From Verrucomicrobiota bacterium (GTDB lineage: Bacteria; Verrucomicrobiota; Verrucomicrobiia; Verrucomicrobiales; Akkermansiaceae): 64,000 bases of DNA. The notes beneath the pieces were generated by a model. It did not search any database and had not been told where the DNA came from. It saw nothing but the letters and a program-made list of their open reading frames with translations. Made by a program: the position numbers and the translations under genes. This document shows positions 19,691-28,620 of the stretch, piece after piece. Numbering within the stretch: position 1 is the stretch's first letter; every line of letters starts with the position of its first letter. Location: the NCBI GenBank assembly GCA_017301995.1, contig JAFLEH010000012.1:120052-184051 (forward strand), read 5' to 3'.

Positions 19691-22312
19691 ATGTCTCAAG
19701 ACCAGATCAAACCTATCAACGTCGCCGAAGAGTTATCCCAGTCCTTCCTGGAATACTCGATGTCTGTCATCATCTCCCGCGCGCTGCCGGATGTGCGCGA
19801 CGGGCTCAAGCCTTCGCAGCGCCGCGTGCTTTACGCCATGCGCCAGCTCGGGGTCACGCCGGGAAAGGCCCATGTGAAATGTGCCAAGATCGTCGGGGAA
19901 ACGATGGGTAACTTCCATCCGCACGGCGACCAGTCGATCTACTCGACCCTGGTGAACATGGGCCAGCCGTGGTCGATGCGGGAGTTGCTGGTGGACGGAC
20001 AGGGGAACTTCGGATCGGTGGAAGGCGACGCCGCGGCGTCCATGCGATACACCGAGGCCAGGCTGCATCATCTCGGCCTGGCGATGATGGAGGATCTCGA
20101 CAAAGACACGGTCGATTTCCAACCGAACTACGACGGATCGCAGGAGGAGCCGACCGTCATGCCGTCGGCGTTTCCCAACTTTTTGGTCAACGGCGGAACC
20201 GGGATTGCCGTGGGTATGGCGACCAACCTCGCCCCACACAATCTCGGCGAGGTGGTGGATGGGATTTGCGCGCAGATCGACAATCCGGCGATCACCCTGC
20301 CGGAGCTGATGCAGTTTATCAAAGGCCCGGATTTCCCCGTGGCCTGCGAGATCCGCGGCATCCGTGGCATTGAGGAATACTTCCGCACCGGCCGTGGCTC
20401 GATGCGCCTGCGCGGCAAGGTGGAAATCGAGGAAAACGAAAACGGCAAGTCGATCATCGTGATCCGCGAGGTTCCCTATGGCGTGAACCGCGCGGTCCTG
20501 CAGGAACGCATCGCCGAACTGGTGAACGAAAAGACGCTGCTGGGCATCTCCGGCATGCGCGACCTATCCGACGAGGAGACCCGCATCGAGATCGAGCTGA
20601 AACGGGACGCCCGCCCGCAGGTGGTGGTGAACCAACTCTTCAAGCTGACCTCGCTGGAAACCTCGTTCGCCGTCAACATGCTGGCGATCCACCAGAATCG
20701 CCCGAAACAGCTTTCGCTCAAGGAGGTGATCGACGCCTATATCGAACACCGCCGCGAAGTGGTGATTCGGCGGACGAAGTATTTGTTGGGAAAAGCCGAG
20801 GAACGCGCCGAGATCCTCGAAGCGTTCCTGCTTGCGCTGGGCCATCTGGACGATTTCATCAAGATCATCCGCGACTCGAAGAACCGCGAAGAAGCCCGCG
20901 AGCGCCTTGTGGCCTACGATTTTCCGGTCGGGACCGCCGAATCCCTCGGTATCCTGATCCGCTCACAGCCTGCCATCCAGGGCGACCGCTACCGGTTCTC
21001 CGAACGCCAGGTCAACGCCATTCTCGAACTCCGGCTCTATCAGCTCACCGGGATGGAGCAGGACAAGGTCAAGGGCGAATACGACCATATCCTGGCCGAA
21101 ATCAAGGATCTGCTGGACATCCTCTCCCGCGAGGTCCGCGTCCTAACCATCATCAAGGACGAACTCCGCGCGATCCGCGACAAGTATGCCACGCCGCGCA
21201 AGTGCCCGATCGTGGCTGAAGCCGGCGAGGTGGCGATGGAGGACCTCATTGCCAACGACGCGATGATCGTGACGCTTTCCCACCGCGGTTATGTGAAGCG
21301 CACCCCCGCCAGCGAATACCGCCTTCAAGGCCGCGGCGGCAAAGGTCTCAAGGGCATGGAAACCAAGGCCACCGCCAAGGACGAACCGGATGATTTCGTG
21401 GAGCACCTTTTCTCCGTGCAGGCGCACGATTACCTGATGTTCTTCACCAACACCGGCCGCGTCTATGTGGAGCGCGTGTTCGAATTGCCGGAAGGCTCCC
21501 GCACCTCAACCGGACGCTCGATCCGCAATGTGCTGAACCTGAAACCGGAAGAGAAGATCGCCGCCCTGTTGCGCCTTGAACGCGCAACCGACGACAATGG
21601 CAATGATATCACCTTCCGCGAGGACGCGGGCTTCGTGTTCTTCGCCACCCGCTCCGGCAAGGTGAAGAAGACCGCCCTCAATGATTTCCGCAATTACCGC
21701 AAGGATGGCATCATCGCCATCATTCTCGAGGAAAACAACGAACTGATAGGCGTTCGCCTCACATCCGGCTCCGACGAGATCGTGCTCGTCACCCACGAGG
21801 GCATGAGCCTGCGTTTCCACGAGGACGACACCCGTGATCAAGGTCGCGCTTCGATGGGCGTGATGGGCATCCGCCCGCGCGAAGGCGACTTCGTCGTGGG
21901 ACTCGCCAAGGTGACCCAGGGATCGACTTTGCTAGTGGCGTCGGAGAACGGCCTTGGCAAGCGCACGCCGTTCGACGACTACCGCCTCCAATCCCGCGGC
22001 GGTATCGGTATCAAAACGATGAATGTCACCGACAAGACCGGCTCCGTGGTGGGTGCGGTCACCGTGACCGATCAGGACGAACTCATGCTGATGACCTCCA
22101 CCGGCCAAAGCATCCGCATCCGGGTTAATGAAATCCGTGAGACCGGCCGCGTGGCCCAGGGCGTGAAACTCCTAACACTCAAGGATGGCGAGAAACTGCA
22201 GGATGTGTCCATCGTGATCCCGGATGGGGATGACGACACGGAGCGCGGACTTCAGTCCGCCGCAAATCCCGATGACGACTCAAGTAAACCTGATGCGACT
22301 GTCGCGGACTAA
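19691..22312 (+). CDS. gyrA: DNA gyrase subunit A
   Basis: 873 residues. Breakage-reunion subunit: catalytic Tyr120 in AAASMRYTEARL, QPNYDGSQEEPTVMPSAFPN, and the gyrase-specific GyrA box QGRGGKG in the C-terminal beta-pinwheel, which separates it from ParC. The quinolone-contact positions equivalent to E. coli Ser83 and Asp87 are Gln81 and Ser85 (GDQSIYSTLVN). The last residues, DDDTERGLQSAANPDDD onward, are encoded by a REP palindrome and the bases behind it, so the native C-terminus has been altered by repeat invasion. The stop codon lies inside a second, inverted REP. Confidence 0.96.
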   Translation: MSQDQIKPINVAEELSQSFLEYSMSVIISRALPDVRDGLKPSQRRVLYAMRQLGVTPGKAHVKCAKIVGETMGNFHPHGDQSIYSTLVNMGQPWSMRELLVDGQGNFGSVEGDAAASMRYTEARLHHLGLAMMEDLDKDTVDFQPNYDGSQEEPTVMPSAFPNFLVNGGTGIAVGMATNLAPHNLGEVVDGICAQIDNPAITLPELMQFIKGPDFPVACEIRGIRGIEEYFRTGRGSMRLRGKVEIEENENGKSIIVIREVPYGVNRAVLQERIAELVNEKTLLGISGMRDLSDEETRIEIELKRDARPQVVVNQLFKLTSLETSFAVNMLAIHQNRPKQLSLKEVIDAYIEHRREVVIRRTKYLLGKAEERAEILEAFLLALGHLDDFIKIIRDSKNREEARERLVAYDFPVGTAESLGILIRSQPAIQGDRYRFSERQVNAILELRLYQLTGMEQDKVKGEYDHILAEIKDLLDILSREVRVLTIIKDELRAIRDKYATPRKCPIVAEAGEVAMEDLIANDAMIVTLSHRGYVKRTPASEYRLQGRGGKGLKGMETKATAKDEPDDFVEHLFSVQAHDYLMFFTNTGRVYVERVFELPEGSRTSTGRSIRNVLNLKPEEKIAALLRLERATDDNGNDITFREDAGFVFFATRSGKVKKTALNDFRNYRKDGIIAIILEENNELIGVRLTSGSDEIVLVTHEGMSLRFHEDDTRDQGRASMGVMGIRPREGDFVVGLAKVTQGSTLLVASENGLGKRTPFDDYRLQSRGGIGIKTMNVTDKTGSVVGAVTVTDQDELMLMTSTGQSIRIRVNEIRETGRVAQGVKLLTLKDGEKLQDVSIVIPDGDDDTERGLQSAANPDDDSSKPDATVAD

Positions 22313-22324
22313 AGTCCGCGCTCC
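22240..22324 (+). repeat. Inverted pair of GGAG-headed REP palindromes (BIME-like) at the gyrA 3' end
   Basis: Copy 1 (22240-22260, plus): GGAG head, then the stem GCGGACT / AGTCCGC around TC. Copy 2 (22304-22324, minus orientation): the same stem around AA, with the head read as CTCC on the plus strand and CAAT beyond it. Copy 1 is translated as part of GyrA; copy 2 contains the gyrA stop and ends 7 bases before the RAYT start codon. Confidence 0.88.
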
Positions 22325-22330
22325 ATTGCG

Positions 22331-22984
22331 ATGAACAAGGGCGTCCATTCGCGAGGGTACCTGCCCCACTGGGACTTCTGCAATTCGCTGCAGGCCGTGA
22401 CCTTTCGTTTGGCGGACTCCGTTCCCGCCAAGGTCATCGCCGGATGGAGGGCGGAGTTGGCCGTCGTCCCTGACAAGGCATCGCGGCAATCGGAGCTTCA
22501 CCGGCGTATCGCGCGCTTTGAGGACACCGGCTTTGGCGAGGCGATTCTGCTGCAACCGGAAATCGCGGACATGGTCCAACGACAGTTGCTAGTCGGCCAT
22601 CCCGGGCATTACCGTCTGATCGAATGGTGTGTCATGCCCACCCATGTGCATGTGTTGTTCAAGCTCGCGGAGCCATCATCCCTGGGTGAGGTGGTGCGCA
22701 CATGGAAAGGCGCAAGCGCGGTCGGGATCAACCGGAGATTGGAGCGTGCCGGAACCGTATGGATGGCGGATTATTTTGACCGCCTGATCCGGGACCAGGA
22801 GCACCTGGACACTTGCCGCGCCTATATCCGGAACAATCCGGTGAAGGCGGGACTGTGCGAAAAGCCGGAAGACTGGCCGTTTTCATCGGCAGGCGCCGGA
22901 TGGAACCCCGATGGAGGGCCATCTGATGGAGCGCCGATTTCAGTTGGCGAGTTTAGTCCCGTCAATGCACCTAACGCCGACTGA
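22331..22984 (+). CDS. REP-associated tyrosine transposase (RAYT, Y1/HUH family)
   Basis: 217 residues. The HUH motif is PTHVHVLFKL (His105 and His107). The likely nucleophile is Tyr165 in AYIRNNPVKAGL, the family's conserved C-terminal helix; FDRLIRDQEHLD just before it is also typical. RAYTs are single-copy relatives of IS200/IS605 transposases that bind and cleave REP hairpins with a conserved tetranucleotide head. Here GGAG-headed REPs flank the gene on both sides, the arrangement expected of a functional RAYT and its REPs. The C-terminal tail is read from REP DNA, and the stop lies inside the REP at 22976-22996. Confidence 0.9.
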   Translation: MNKGVHSRGYLPHWDFCNSLQAVTFRLADSVPAKVIAGWRAELAVVPDKASRQSELHRRIARFEDTGFGEAILLQPEIADMVQRQLLVGHPGHYRLIEWCVMPTHVHVLFKLAEPSSLGEVVRTWKGASAVGINRRLERAGTVWMADYFDRLIRDQEHLDTCRAYIRNNPVKAGLCEKPEDWPFSSAGAGWNPDGGPSDGAPISVGEFSPVNAPNAD

Positions 22985-22996
22985 AGTCGGCGGTCC
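22928..22996 (+). repeat. Two REP palindromes at the RAYT 3' end
   Basis: Copy 3 (22928-22948, plus) has the GGAG head and a degenerate stem GCCGATT / AGTTGGC with G-T pairs. Copy 4 (22976-22996, minus orientation) has the stem GCCGACT / AGTCGGC and a changed head (GGAC). The stems differ from copies 1 and 2 by paired changes that keep the hairpin. Copy 4 ends 20 bases before jetA. Confidence 0.8.
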
Positions 22997-23016
22997 ATTA
23001 GATATCATCCCCCCCC

Positions 23017-24465
23017 ATGCCCCTCGACCATCTCTCCACTGCCCTTTTCCGCGAGACCCGCGGGACCGGCTTTTTCCGGGTGCTGGCTGGGCGGAACGCG
23101 GCGTTCTATGTGGATGTGCTGGATGTGCTGGAGACCGAGTCCGCCGAGCGCCCCAACGGCATGGCCCGCGAGGAAGTGATTGCGATCATCGCCGAGGTGT
23201 TGGAAAGCCATCCGGGGTTCGAGTTCGAGGCCGATCCGGAGCTTCCGGATGCGACGCTGGCCACCACCGTTCGCGACAAGGCGCGGCTGTTGTTGGATCA
23301 ATTGCTGAAATGCCGCTGGCTCGACGAGCCGCCGCGGCGCGACTGGCGCCGCACGATCCATTTCGACGCCCACGGCGGCACGCTGATGGCTGCGTTGCGC
23401 AAGATCGCGCATCCGGATGCGGCGGTGTTCACCGACAAACTGATCGCGGTCTGCGCGATGCTGGCCGATGAGGTGGAACTTGCCGCGCGTCCCTGGCAGA
23501 CCGTGGAGAACTGCCTGTCGAGCGTGCGCGAAGGGCTCAACGAATTGCGCTCGATGCAGAAGACCGTGCAGCGACTGACCCGCCGCCAGCTCGAGGAGGA
23601 CACCCTGCGCGGCAACCTCGCCATGGTGTTCGATGACTACAGCGAGCAGATGTCGCACGCTTGCTACGCCGAGCTTGTTAGGGCGCGGCTGCCGCTGCGG
23701 CTGCCCGAGGCCGCGCGGCGGATCCATGACCGCCTTTCGGCCGATGCCGGCGCGATGGCGGAGATGCAGACCGAGGTACTGCGCCGCAACCCCAACATTG
23801 CCGCGGAAACCGCCCGGGCCAGGGTGCGCGAGGCGCTTGACGAACTGGCTTCATTGTTAGAACGCGTCCTGCCGATGGCCGATGAAATCGACCGCCGCAC
23901 CGCCGACTTCACCCGGCGCTCGCTGGCGAGATTCCGGTATTTGCAGGATGTGACCGGCGAGCGTCGCACCGAGATGAAGGCGTTTTTCGAAACCGCCAAC
24001 CGGTTGCTAGCCGGAAAGAGGGTGTCGCTCAGCGAATTGCCCGATCTGCCGGATCTCCGCGTGCCGTCGGTGAAAATTCCGGGCGGCTTGGATTCGCTCT
24101 ACGCGCCGCCGGTGCGCCGCGCTCCAACCGAGCAGGAGGCATTCGATGATTCCGCGAACGACGACGATCGCGACGAGGGACTGCGCGGCATGGAGCGCGC
24201 CTTACGCGAGTCACTCTCTGTTGGGCGGGCCAACGCTTTTGTCAGGTCCCTTCCCGGCCGCAAGGGCGACACGGTTTGCAGCGCCGACTTGCCGGTGGCC
24301 GGCGAACGCGGACTAACCGACCTGATTTCGCTGCTGCTCCACGCGGAGTCGGCCGAAGCCCGCTACCGCATCGAGGCCAACCGCGTTGCCGACGAGGATT
24401 CTCCACCGCCAGTTGACGCGCTGGACGGATGCGCGGTGGAACGATTCAAAATTGTGAAGAAATGA
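23017..24465 (+). CDS. jetA: Wadjet protein JetA (kleisin/MukF-like)
   Basis: 482 residues. First gene of a four-gene Wadjet operon, which detects and cleaves small circular DNA such as plasmids. The N-terminal helical and winged-helix part (LSTALFRETRGTGFFRVLAG; FYVDVLDVLE) is followed by long helices (about 150-310) and a C-terminal tail ending VERFKIVKK. In Wadjet, JetA bridges the SMC-like JetC dimer as kleisin and binds JetB. The assignment rests on overall resemblance to JetA proteins plus the unmistakable JetC and JetD downstream. The subtype was not determined; I lean towards the group with this shorter JetA rather than the DUF3375 type. It overlaps jetB by ATGA. Confidence 0.87.
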   Translation: MPLDHLSTALFRETRGTGFFRVLAGRNAAFYVDVLDVLETESAERPNGMAREEVIAIIAEVLESHPGFEFEADPELPDATLATTVRDKARLLLDQLLKCRWLDEPPRRDWRRTIHFDAHGGTLMAALRKIAHPDAAVFTDKLIAVCAMLADEVELAARPWQTVENCLSSVREGLNELRSMQKTVQRLTRRQLEEDTLRGNLAMVFDDYSEQMSHACYAELVRARLPLRLPEAARRIHDRLSADAGAMAEMQTEVLRRNPNIAAETARARVREALDELASLLERVLPMADEIDRRTADFTRRSLARFRYLQDVTGERRTEMKAFFETANRLLAGKRVSLSELPDLPDLRVPSVKIPGGLDSLYAPPVRRAPTEQEAFDDSANDDDRDEGLRGMERALRESLSVGRANAFVRSLPGRKGDTVCSADLPVAGERGLTDLISLLLHAESAEARYRIEANRVADEDSPPPVDALDGCAVERFKIVKK

Positions 24466-25121
24466 CCGACGAACCACACACCGACATTGAAACGCCTCCG
24501 CCACCCGGATTGCTCAATCTATCCGACGGCGACCGCCAGCGGCTCGGTGAAGCATTGCGGGAACTCCTCGCGGCCGGATCAATCAACGGGATGGAAACCG
24601 CGAAATCGGGAATCTATCATTGGTGCCGGCAGTATTTCGACTGGCTGCGCGAGGCGGCGGCAATGGTGGGGCTGGAGGTGGCGCTGCTGCATGAGGAGCG
24701 GTTGATCCAGGCGGTGCCGCAGTTTGCCGCGATGCGGCTGAAGCTCCGGCAGGATGCCACGCTGGTGTGGTTGGCCCTTTGGTATGCCGGCGATGTCCGC
24801 TGGCGCGACGACGGCCAGGATCAGGCGTTCCTAACCGTGTCCGAATTGTTGGGGCTGATCCAGGACCAACTGCTGCCGGATGCGGCTGGCCAGTTTTCAC
24901 GCGGTCGCTTGCGGGATATCCTGCGGCAGGCGGAGCGCTTCAACCTGATTCGGTTTGAATCGGCCGATCCTTTTGAGGAATCGGGGATTGAGGTTCTTCC
25001 CGCGATCCGCCGGATCATTCCATTCCGCGATCTGGCGCAGTGGTCGGAGGATTCGGCGGCATTCCGGAAGGCGGATACGGAAGCCGTCGCGGAAGCGGAT
25101 GAAACGGAGGTGACGCCATGA
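24462..25121 (+). CDS. jetB: Wadjet protein JetB (KITE/MukE-like)
   Basis: 219 residues from the ATG at 24462, which overlaps the jetA stop by 4 bases. The mostly helical, winged-helix-like body (GIYHWCRQYFDWLREAAAMV; LVWLALWYAGDVRW; RLRDILRQAERFNLIRFE) fits the small KITE subunit that binds JetA in the condensin-like core. Its C-terminal ATGA junction with jetC (25118-25121) shows that the three core genes are translated as a coupled set. Size (about 200-220) and order match JetB of known loci. Confidence 0.87.
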   Translation: MTDEPHTDIETPPPPGLLNLSDGDRQRLGEALRELLAAGSINGMETAKSGIYHWCRQYFDWLREAAAMVGLEVALLHEERLIQAVPQFAAMRLKLRQDATLVWLALWYAGDVRWRDDGQDQAFLTVSELLGLIQDQLLPDAAGQFSRGRLRDILRQAERFNLIRFESADPFEESGIEVLPAIRRIIPFRDLAQWSEDSAAFRKADTEAVAEADETEVTP

Positions 25122-28100
25122 GCCGGGCCATCAAGCTAACGAAAATCCACGCGCTCAACTGGTATGGTTACCGCGACACCCTGCCGGTGCGGGGAAATCT
25201 GGTGCTCGCGGGCGTCACGGGATCCGGCAAATCCATTCTGATGGATCTGCTGATGCTGGTGCTGGTCGGGCCGGAACGGGCGCGGCATCACTTCAACCGC
25301 AGCGCCACCGGCAGCCGTAGCGACCGCACGATCAAGGGCTATTGTCTGCTGGATACCAAGCGCGAGGAAAACGGCCAAACCCAGTATTTCCACGACAAAG
25401 GCGTGACCACCTATATCGCCGCCGAGTTCACCTGGCCGGATGGCGGAAAAGTAGAGACCTGGGGATTGAGGATCGAGTTTCGCAATACCTCGGAGAACGA
25501 CGGACTCATCACTCCGTTCTATTGCCCGGCTCCGCTGGAGCGCGCGGATTTTCTATCCGTGACACCCGAGGATGGCAAGGCGCGGACCCGTTCGATGGCC
25601 GAGTTCAAGGCGCTGATTGACGGGCACCATGGACGCGTTTACGCTTCCACGCGCGAGTATCTGCGGGACATGGCCAATCCCGGACACCTGAATTTCAACA
25701 AGGATGTGCTGGAGCGACTGCTGCCTAGCGCGATGTCCTTCACCAATCTCAAGAGCTTCGATGACTTCTGCCGGCAGTTCGTTCTTCCCGGCGAGGCGGT
25801 GCCGGTGGACGATGTGATTTCCTCTTTCCGGGACTTCGAATCCTACGAGCGGGAGCTGCGCGATCTGCGGGCGCAGTTGGATCGATTGGTTAGAATCCGT
25901 GATTTGGCGAAAACCCTGCGCGAAGCACGGCGCGACCACGAAGTGGCGTCCTATCTGGCGGCGGAACACGCGTGGGAACACGCCGCGGGCGATGTCACCT
26001 CAATGGAACAACGGCTTGCCAGACTGCGCGAGGATCACGCCGAGGACGAAGCCCGTCTGGCCGAACTCGCCGACCTAACTGAGGAAGCGCGGGTCCGCCG
26101 CGAGCAGCTTATGGGCGTGCTCAATGAGTCCACCGAGGGACGGCTCTATCGGAATTTGATTGAGCAGGGCCGAAAGCTTGAAGCGGAGATCGAAAAAATC
26201 CGCGCTCTGGCGCACAAGATCGAAGGTGGGCTGGCCCACCGGATCAAGTCGGCCCGCCGATGGATGCAGGAGGTGGCCAAAGCCCCGTTGCATCCGTTTG
26301 TGGATGTCTCGCGGATGGATGAGGCGCTTGGATTTCTCGATAGCTGCGAACGATCGGAGACATCCAACACGCTGGCCCACCTCGCGACCGCGGCCGATCA
26401 GTTGTGCCGGCAATTGCGCGAGCGATTCGCCCACGATGCCGCGGAGTTGCGGAAACTCCGCGCGGAAAAGGCGGACCTTGACGCCCAGATCGACGCCTTG
26501 CGGCGGGGACTGCCGCCGGTTCCGCAACCGCTGCTTCACGCGCTGCGCGAAGCCTTGCCGGTGCTGCCGGGCGAACCGCCGCCGCGTGCGCTGCGCGAGC
26601 TGTGCGAGGTGACCGACGAAGGCTGGAGACCGGCCGCGGAGACCGCGCTTGCGGAGAAATTCGCCGTATTGATAGGTTCGCGCCATCATGACCGGGCCGT
26701 TGAGATCCTGCGCGGACTCCCGGACATGGACCTCACCCGCTCCGGCCCGCAACGGTTGATCGATTCCGGAAAAGTCGTTTCTAACAAGCCGAAGTCCGTG
26801 AAGCACTCGCTGGCCGAGGTGTTCCGTTGCTCCGATCCGGCGGCCGAAGCCTATATCAATTTCCGCTTCGGCACGGTGGCCAGGGTTGCCACGGTTGCGG
26901 AGTTGGAAAAACACGATGCCGCGATTCTTCCGGATGGCACGCTCAAGAACGGCGCTGAGATGGTTAGACCACAGCCCTATAACGGCGAACCCTACATCGG
27001 TGAAAACGGACTGAAACGGCAGCTTGAGATCAAACTCGCCCGGCAAGGTGAACTCGATGCCGCGCTACGCCGGCTCGAACCCGTGGAACGCGAAGTGGAG
27101 CGTCTGATCGCCGCCCGTGCCAGCGACATTCCGGACCATGCGGATATTTCCCGTGAGTTGGTCCGAATCGAGGAACTCCCCGCGAAAGAACGCGAACTCG
27201 AAGGCATCGGCGAACAGATCCGCGGCATTGCCAACGAGGAGTTCGAATCGCTGGAGGACCGGATTCAGGAACTCAAGGAACAGATCGACGGATTCGAACG
27301 GGAAAAGAACGCGATCCTGCGCAAAGGCGGCCATCATGAGATCCAACAGGCCGAGAAGTTGTTGGAGTCCCGCCGCGGCGAGGCGTCGCGGCGCGAGGAT
27401 GAGTTTTCGCGGATCAAACTGCGGGTGGACATCGTCCGCCATCACGACCGCTATCGCGGATGGAAGCAAGAGATGGCCGATCTCTATCCGCCCAACGATG
27501 TCCGGGCGCGCGAATTCGCGAAAGCCGCCGATTCCGCTGACAAGCTGGCGATCCAGACAACCGGAGACCTCAAGGCGGCGATGATCGAGTTCAAGAAGAC
27601 CTTTCAACCGAAGTTCGACGATCTCCCGGATGACGGCACGGATGCGTCGCCCTATGAAAAGCGGCTCGCGGTGATCGAGGATGCGAACATTCCCGACTAC
27701 GAGAAGAAATCCGCCGGCGAGCGGAAACGCTGGGAGCATCTTTTCCGCGTGAATGTGCTCAACCGGATGCAGCAGGCGCTCAAGCAGGTCGAAAATATCA
27801 TCTCCCTGCTGAACCACCAGCTCAAGCGGCCCATCGGACACGACCGATACCGCATTGAGCGCCGACCGAATCCGGACTTTCGTATCTATCGGGAATTGAT
27901 CGATCTGAACGCCACCTGCCATGATGACAGCCTGTTCTTCGCGAGCCTCAACGCCGAAATGAAGGATGCGCTGGAGAACTTCCTCCGCACGCTGGTGAAA
28001 CAGGCCAACAGCCCGGAAGCGGCTAGGTTGTTGGATTATCGGCAGTATTTCGATTACGATCTGTTGGTGAACGACATCCGTGACCCCGATGGAAAGCCGG

Positions 28101-28534
28101 TGAGTGTGGACAAACAGAGCGGCAAGATGAGCGGCGGCGAGAACCAGAGTCCCTACTTTGTGGCGATTCTCGCGAGTTATCTTCACGCCTACAACCGCCA
28201 CGAGACGCGCCGCAAGGAGCCTTCGCTCGCCCTTGTGCCGATTGACGAGGCGTTTTCGAAACTTTCGGGCGAACGGATCCAGAACTGCCTTCAGGCGATG
28301 GCGGAGCTGGATTTGCAGGGTGTGTTTTCCATGTCCAGCGGCAACATCCCGTATGCGTTCAGCCAATGCGACGAACTCGTGGTGATCTCGCGGAAAGAAG
28401 AGCGGCGCGGAAGCCGCGTGGGCATCCGCAATATCCCGGTGGTGCTGTTCCGGGATACGCCCGAGGGTCGGGCATGGATTGAGAAAGGCGGGGACGATGA
28501 CTCCACGGAGCGCGGACTTCAGTCCGCCACATGA
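25118..28534 (+). CDS. jetC: Wadjet SMC-like ATPase JetC (MksB-like)
   Basis: 1138 residues. The Walker A LAGVTGSGKSILMDLLML starts near residue 30. Long coiled-coil arms occupy roughly 230-460 and 650-800, with a hinge-like region between (about 470-620). The C-terminal head has the ABC signature KMSGGENQSPYFVAILASYL and a Walker B-like LALVPIDEAFSKLSGERI. It is the loop-extruding motor of Wadjet, acting with JetA and JetB before JetD cuts. The last residues (DDDSTERGLQSAT) come from a REP palindrome at 28507-28527, the same peptide that ends GyrA. jetD follows after a further REP. Confidence 0.95.
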   Translation: MSRAIKLTKIHALNWYGYRDTLPVRGNLVLAGVTGSGKSILMDLLMLVLVGPERARHHFNRSATGSRSDRTIKGYCLLDTKREENGQTQYFHDKGVTTYIAAEFTWPDGGKVETWGLRIEFRNTSENDGLITPFYCPAPLERADFLSVTPEDGKARTRSMAEFKALIDGHHGRVYASTREYLRDMANPGHLNFNKDVLERLLPSAMSFTNLKSFDDFCRQFVLPGEAVPVDDVISSFRDFESYERELRDLRAQLDRLVRIRDLAKTLREARRDHEVASYLAAEHAWEHAAGDVTSMEQRLARLREDHAEDEARLAELADLTEEARVRREQLMGVLNESTEGRLYRNLIEQGRKLEAEIEKIRALAHKIEGGLAHRIKSARRWMQEVAKAPLHPFVDVSRMDEALGFLDSCERSETSNTLAHLATAADQLCRQLRERFAHDAAELRKLRAEKADLDAQIDALRRGLPPVPQPLLHALREALPVLPGEPPPRALRELCEVTDEGWRPAAETALAEKFAVLIGSRHHDRAVEILRGLPDMDLTRSGPQRLIDSGKVVSNKPKSVKHSLAEVFRCSDPAAEAYINFRFGTVARVATVAELEKHDAAILPDGTLKNGAEMVRPQPYNGEPYIGENGLKRQLEIKLARQGELDAALRRLEPVEREVERLIAARASDIPDHADISRELVRIEELPAKERELEGIGEQIRGIANEEFESLEDRIQELKEQIDGFEREKNAILRKGGHHEIQQAEKLLESRRGEASRREDEFSRIKLRVDIVRHHDRYRGWKQEMADLYPPNDVRAREFAKAADSADKLAIQTTGDLKAAMIEFKKTFQPKFDDLPDDGTDASPYEKRLAVIEDANIPDYEKKSAGERKRWEHLFRVNVLNRMQQALKQVENIISLLNHQLKRPIGHDRYRIERRPNPDFRIYRELIDLNATCHDDSLFFASLNAEMKDALENFLRTLVKQANSPEAARLLDYRQYFDYDLLVNDIRDPDGKPVSVDKQSGKMSGGENQSPYFVAILASYLHAYNRHETRRKEPSLALVPIDEAFSKLSGERIQNCLQAMAELDLQGVFSMSSGNIPYAFSQCDELVVISRKEERRGSRVGIRNIPVVLFRDTPEGRAWIEKGGDDDSTERGLQSAT
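28507..28527 (+). repeat. REP palindrome inside the jetC 3' end
   Basis: GGAG head (28507-28510), then GCGGACT / AGTCCGC around TC. It is identical in stem and loop to the copy in gyrA at 22240-22260 and is read in the same frame, giving ERGLQSA in both proteins. Confidence 0.9.
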
Positions 28535-28587
28535 AATGAAAGGTCTATGATCCGCGAACATCCCCTTCCGTGCCGATATCTATCAAG

Positions 28588-28608
28588 GCGGACTGAGGTC
28601 CGCGCTCC
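28588..28608 (-). repeat. REP palindrome between jetC and jetD
   Basis: Minus-orientation copy: the stem GCGGACT / GGTCCGC (one G-T pair) around GA, head read as CTCC on the plus strand. It fills the space just before the jetD start (28621) and, with the copy in jetC, forms a second inverted pair. Confidence 0.87.
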
Positions 28609-28620
28609 ATTGTGACTGCC

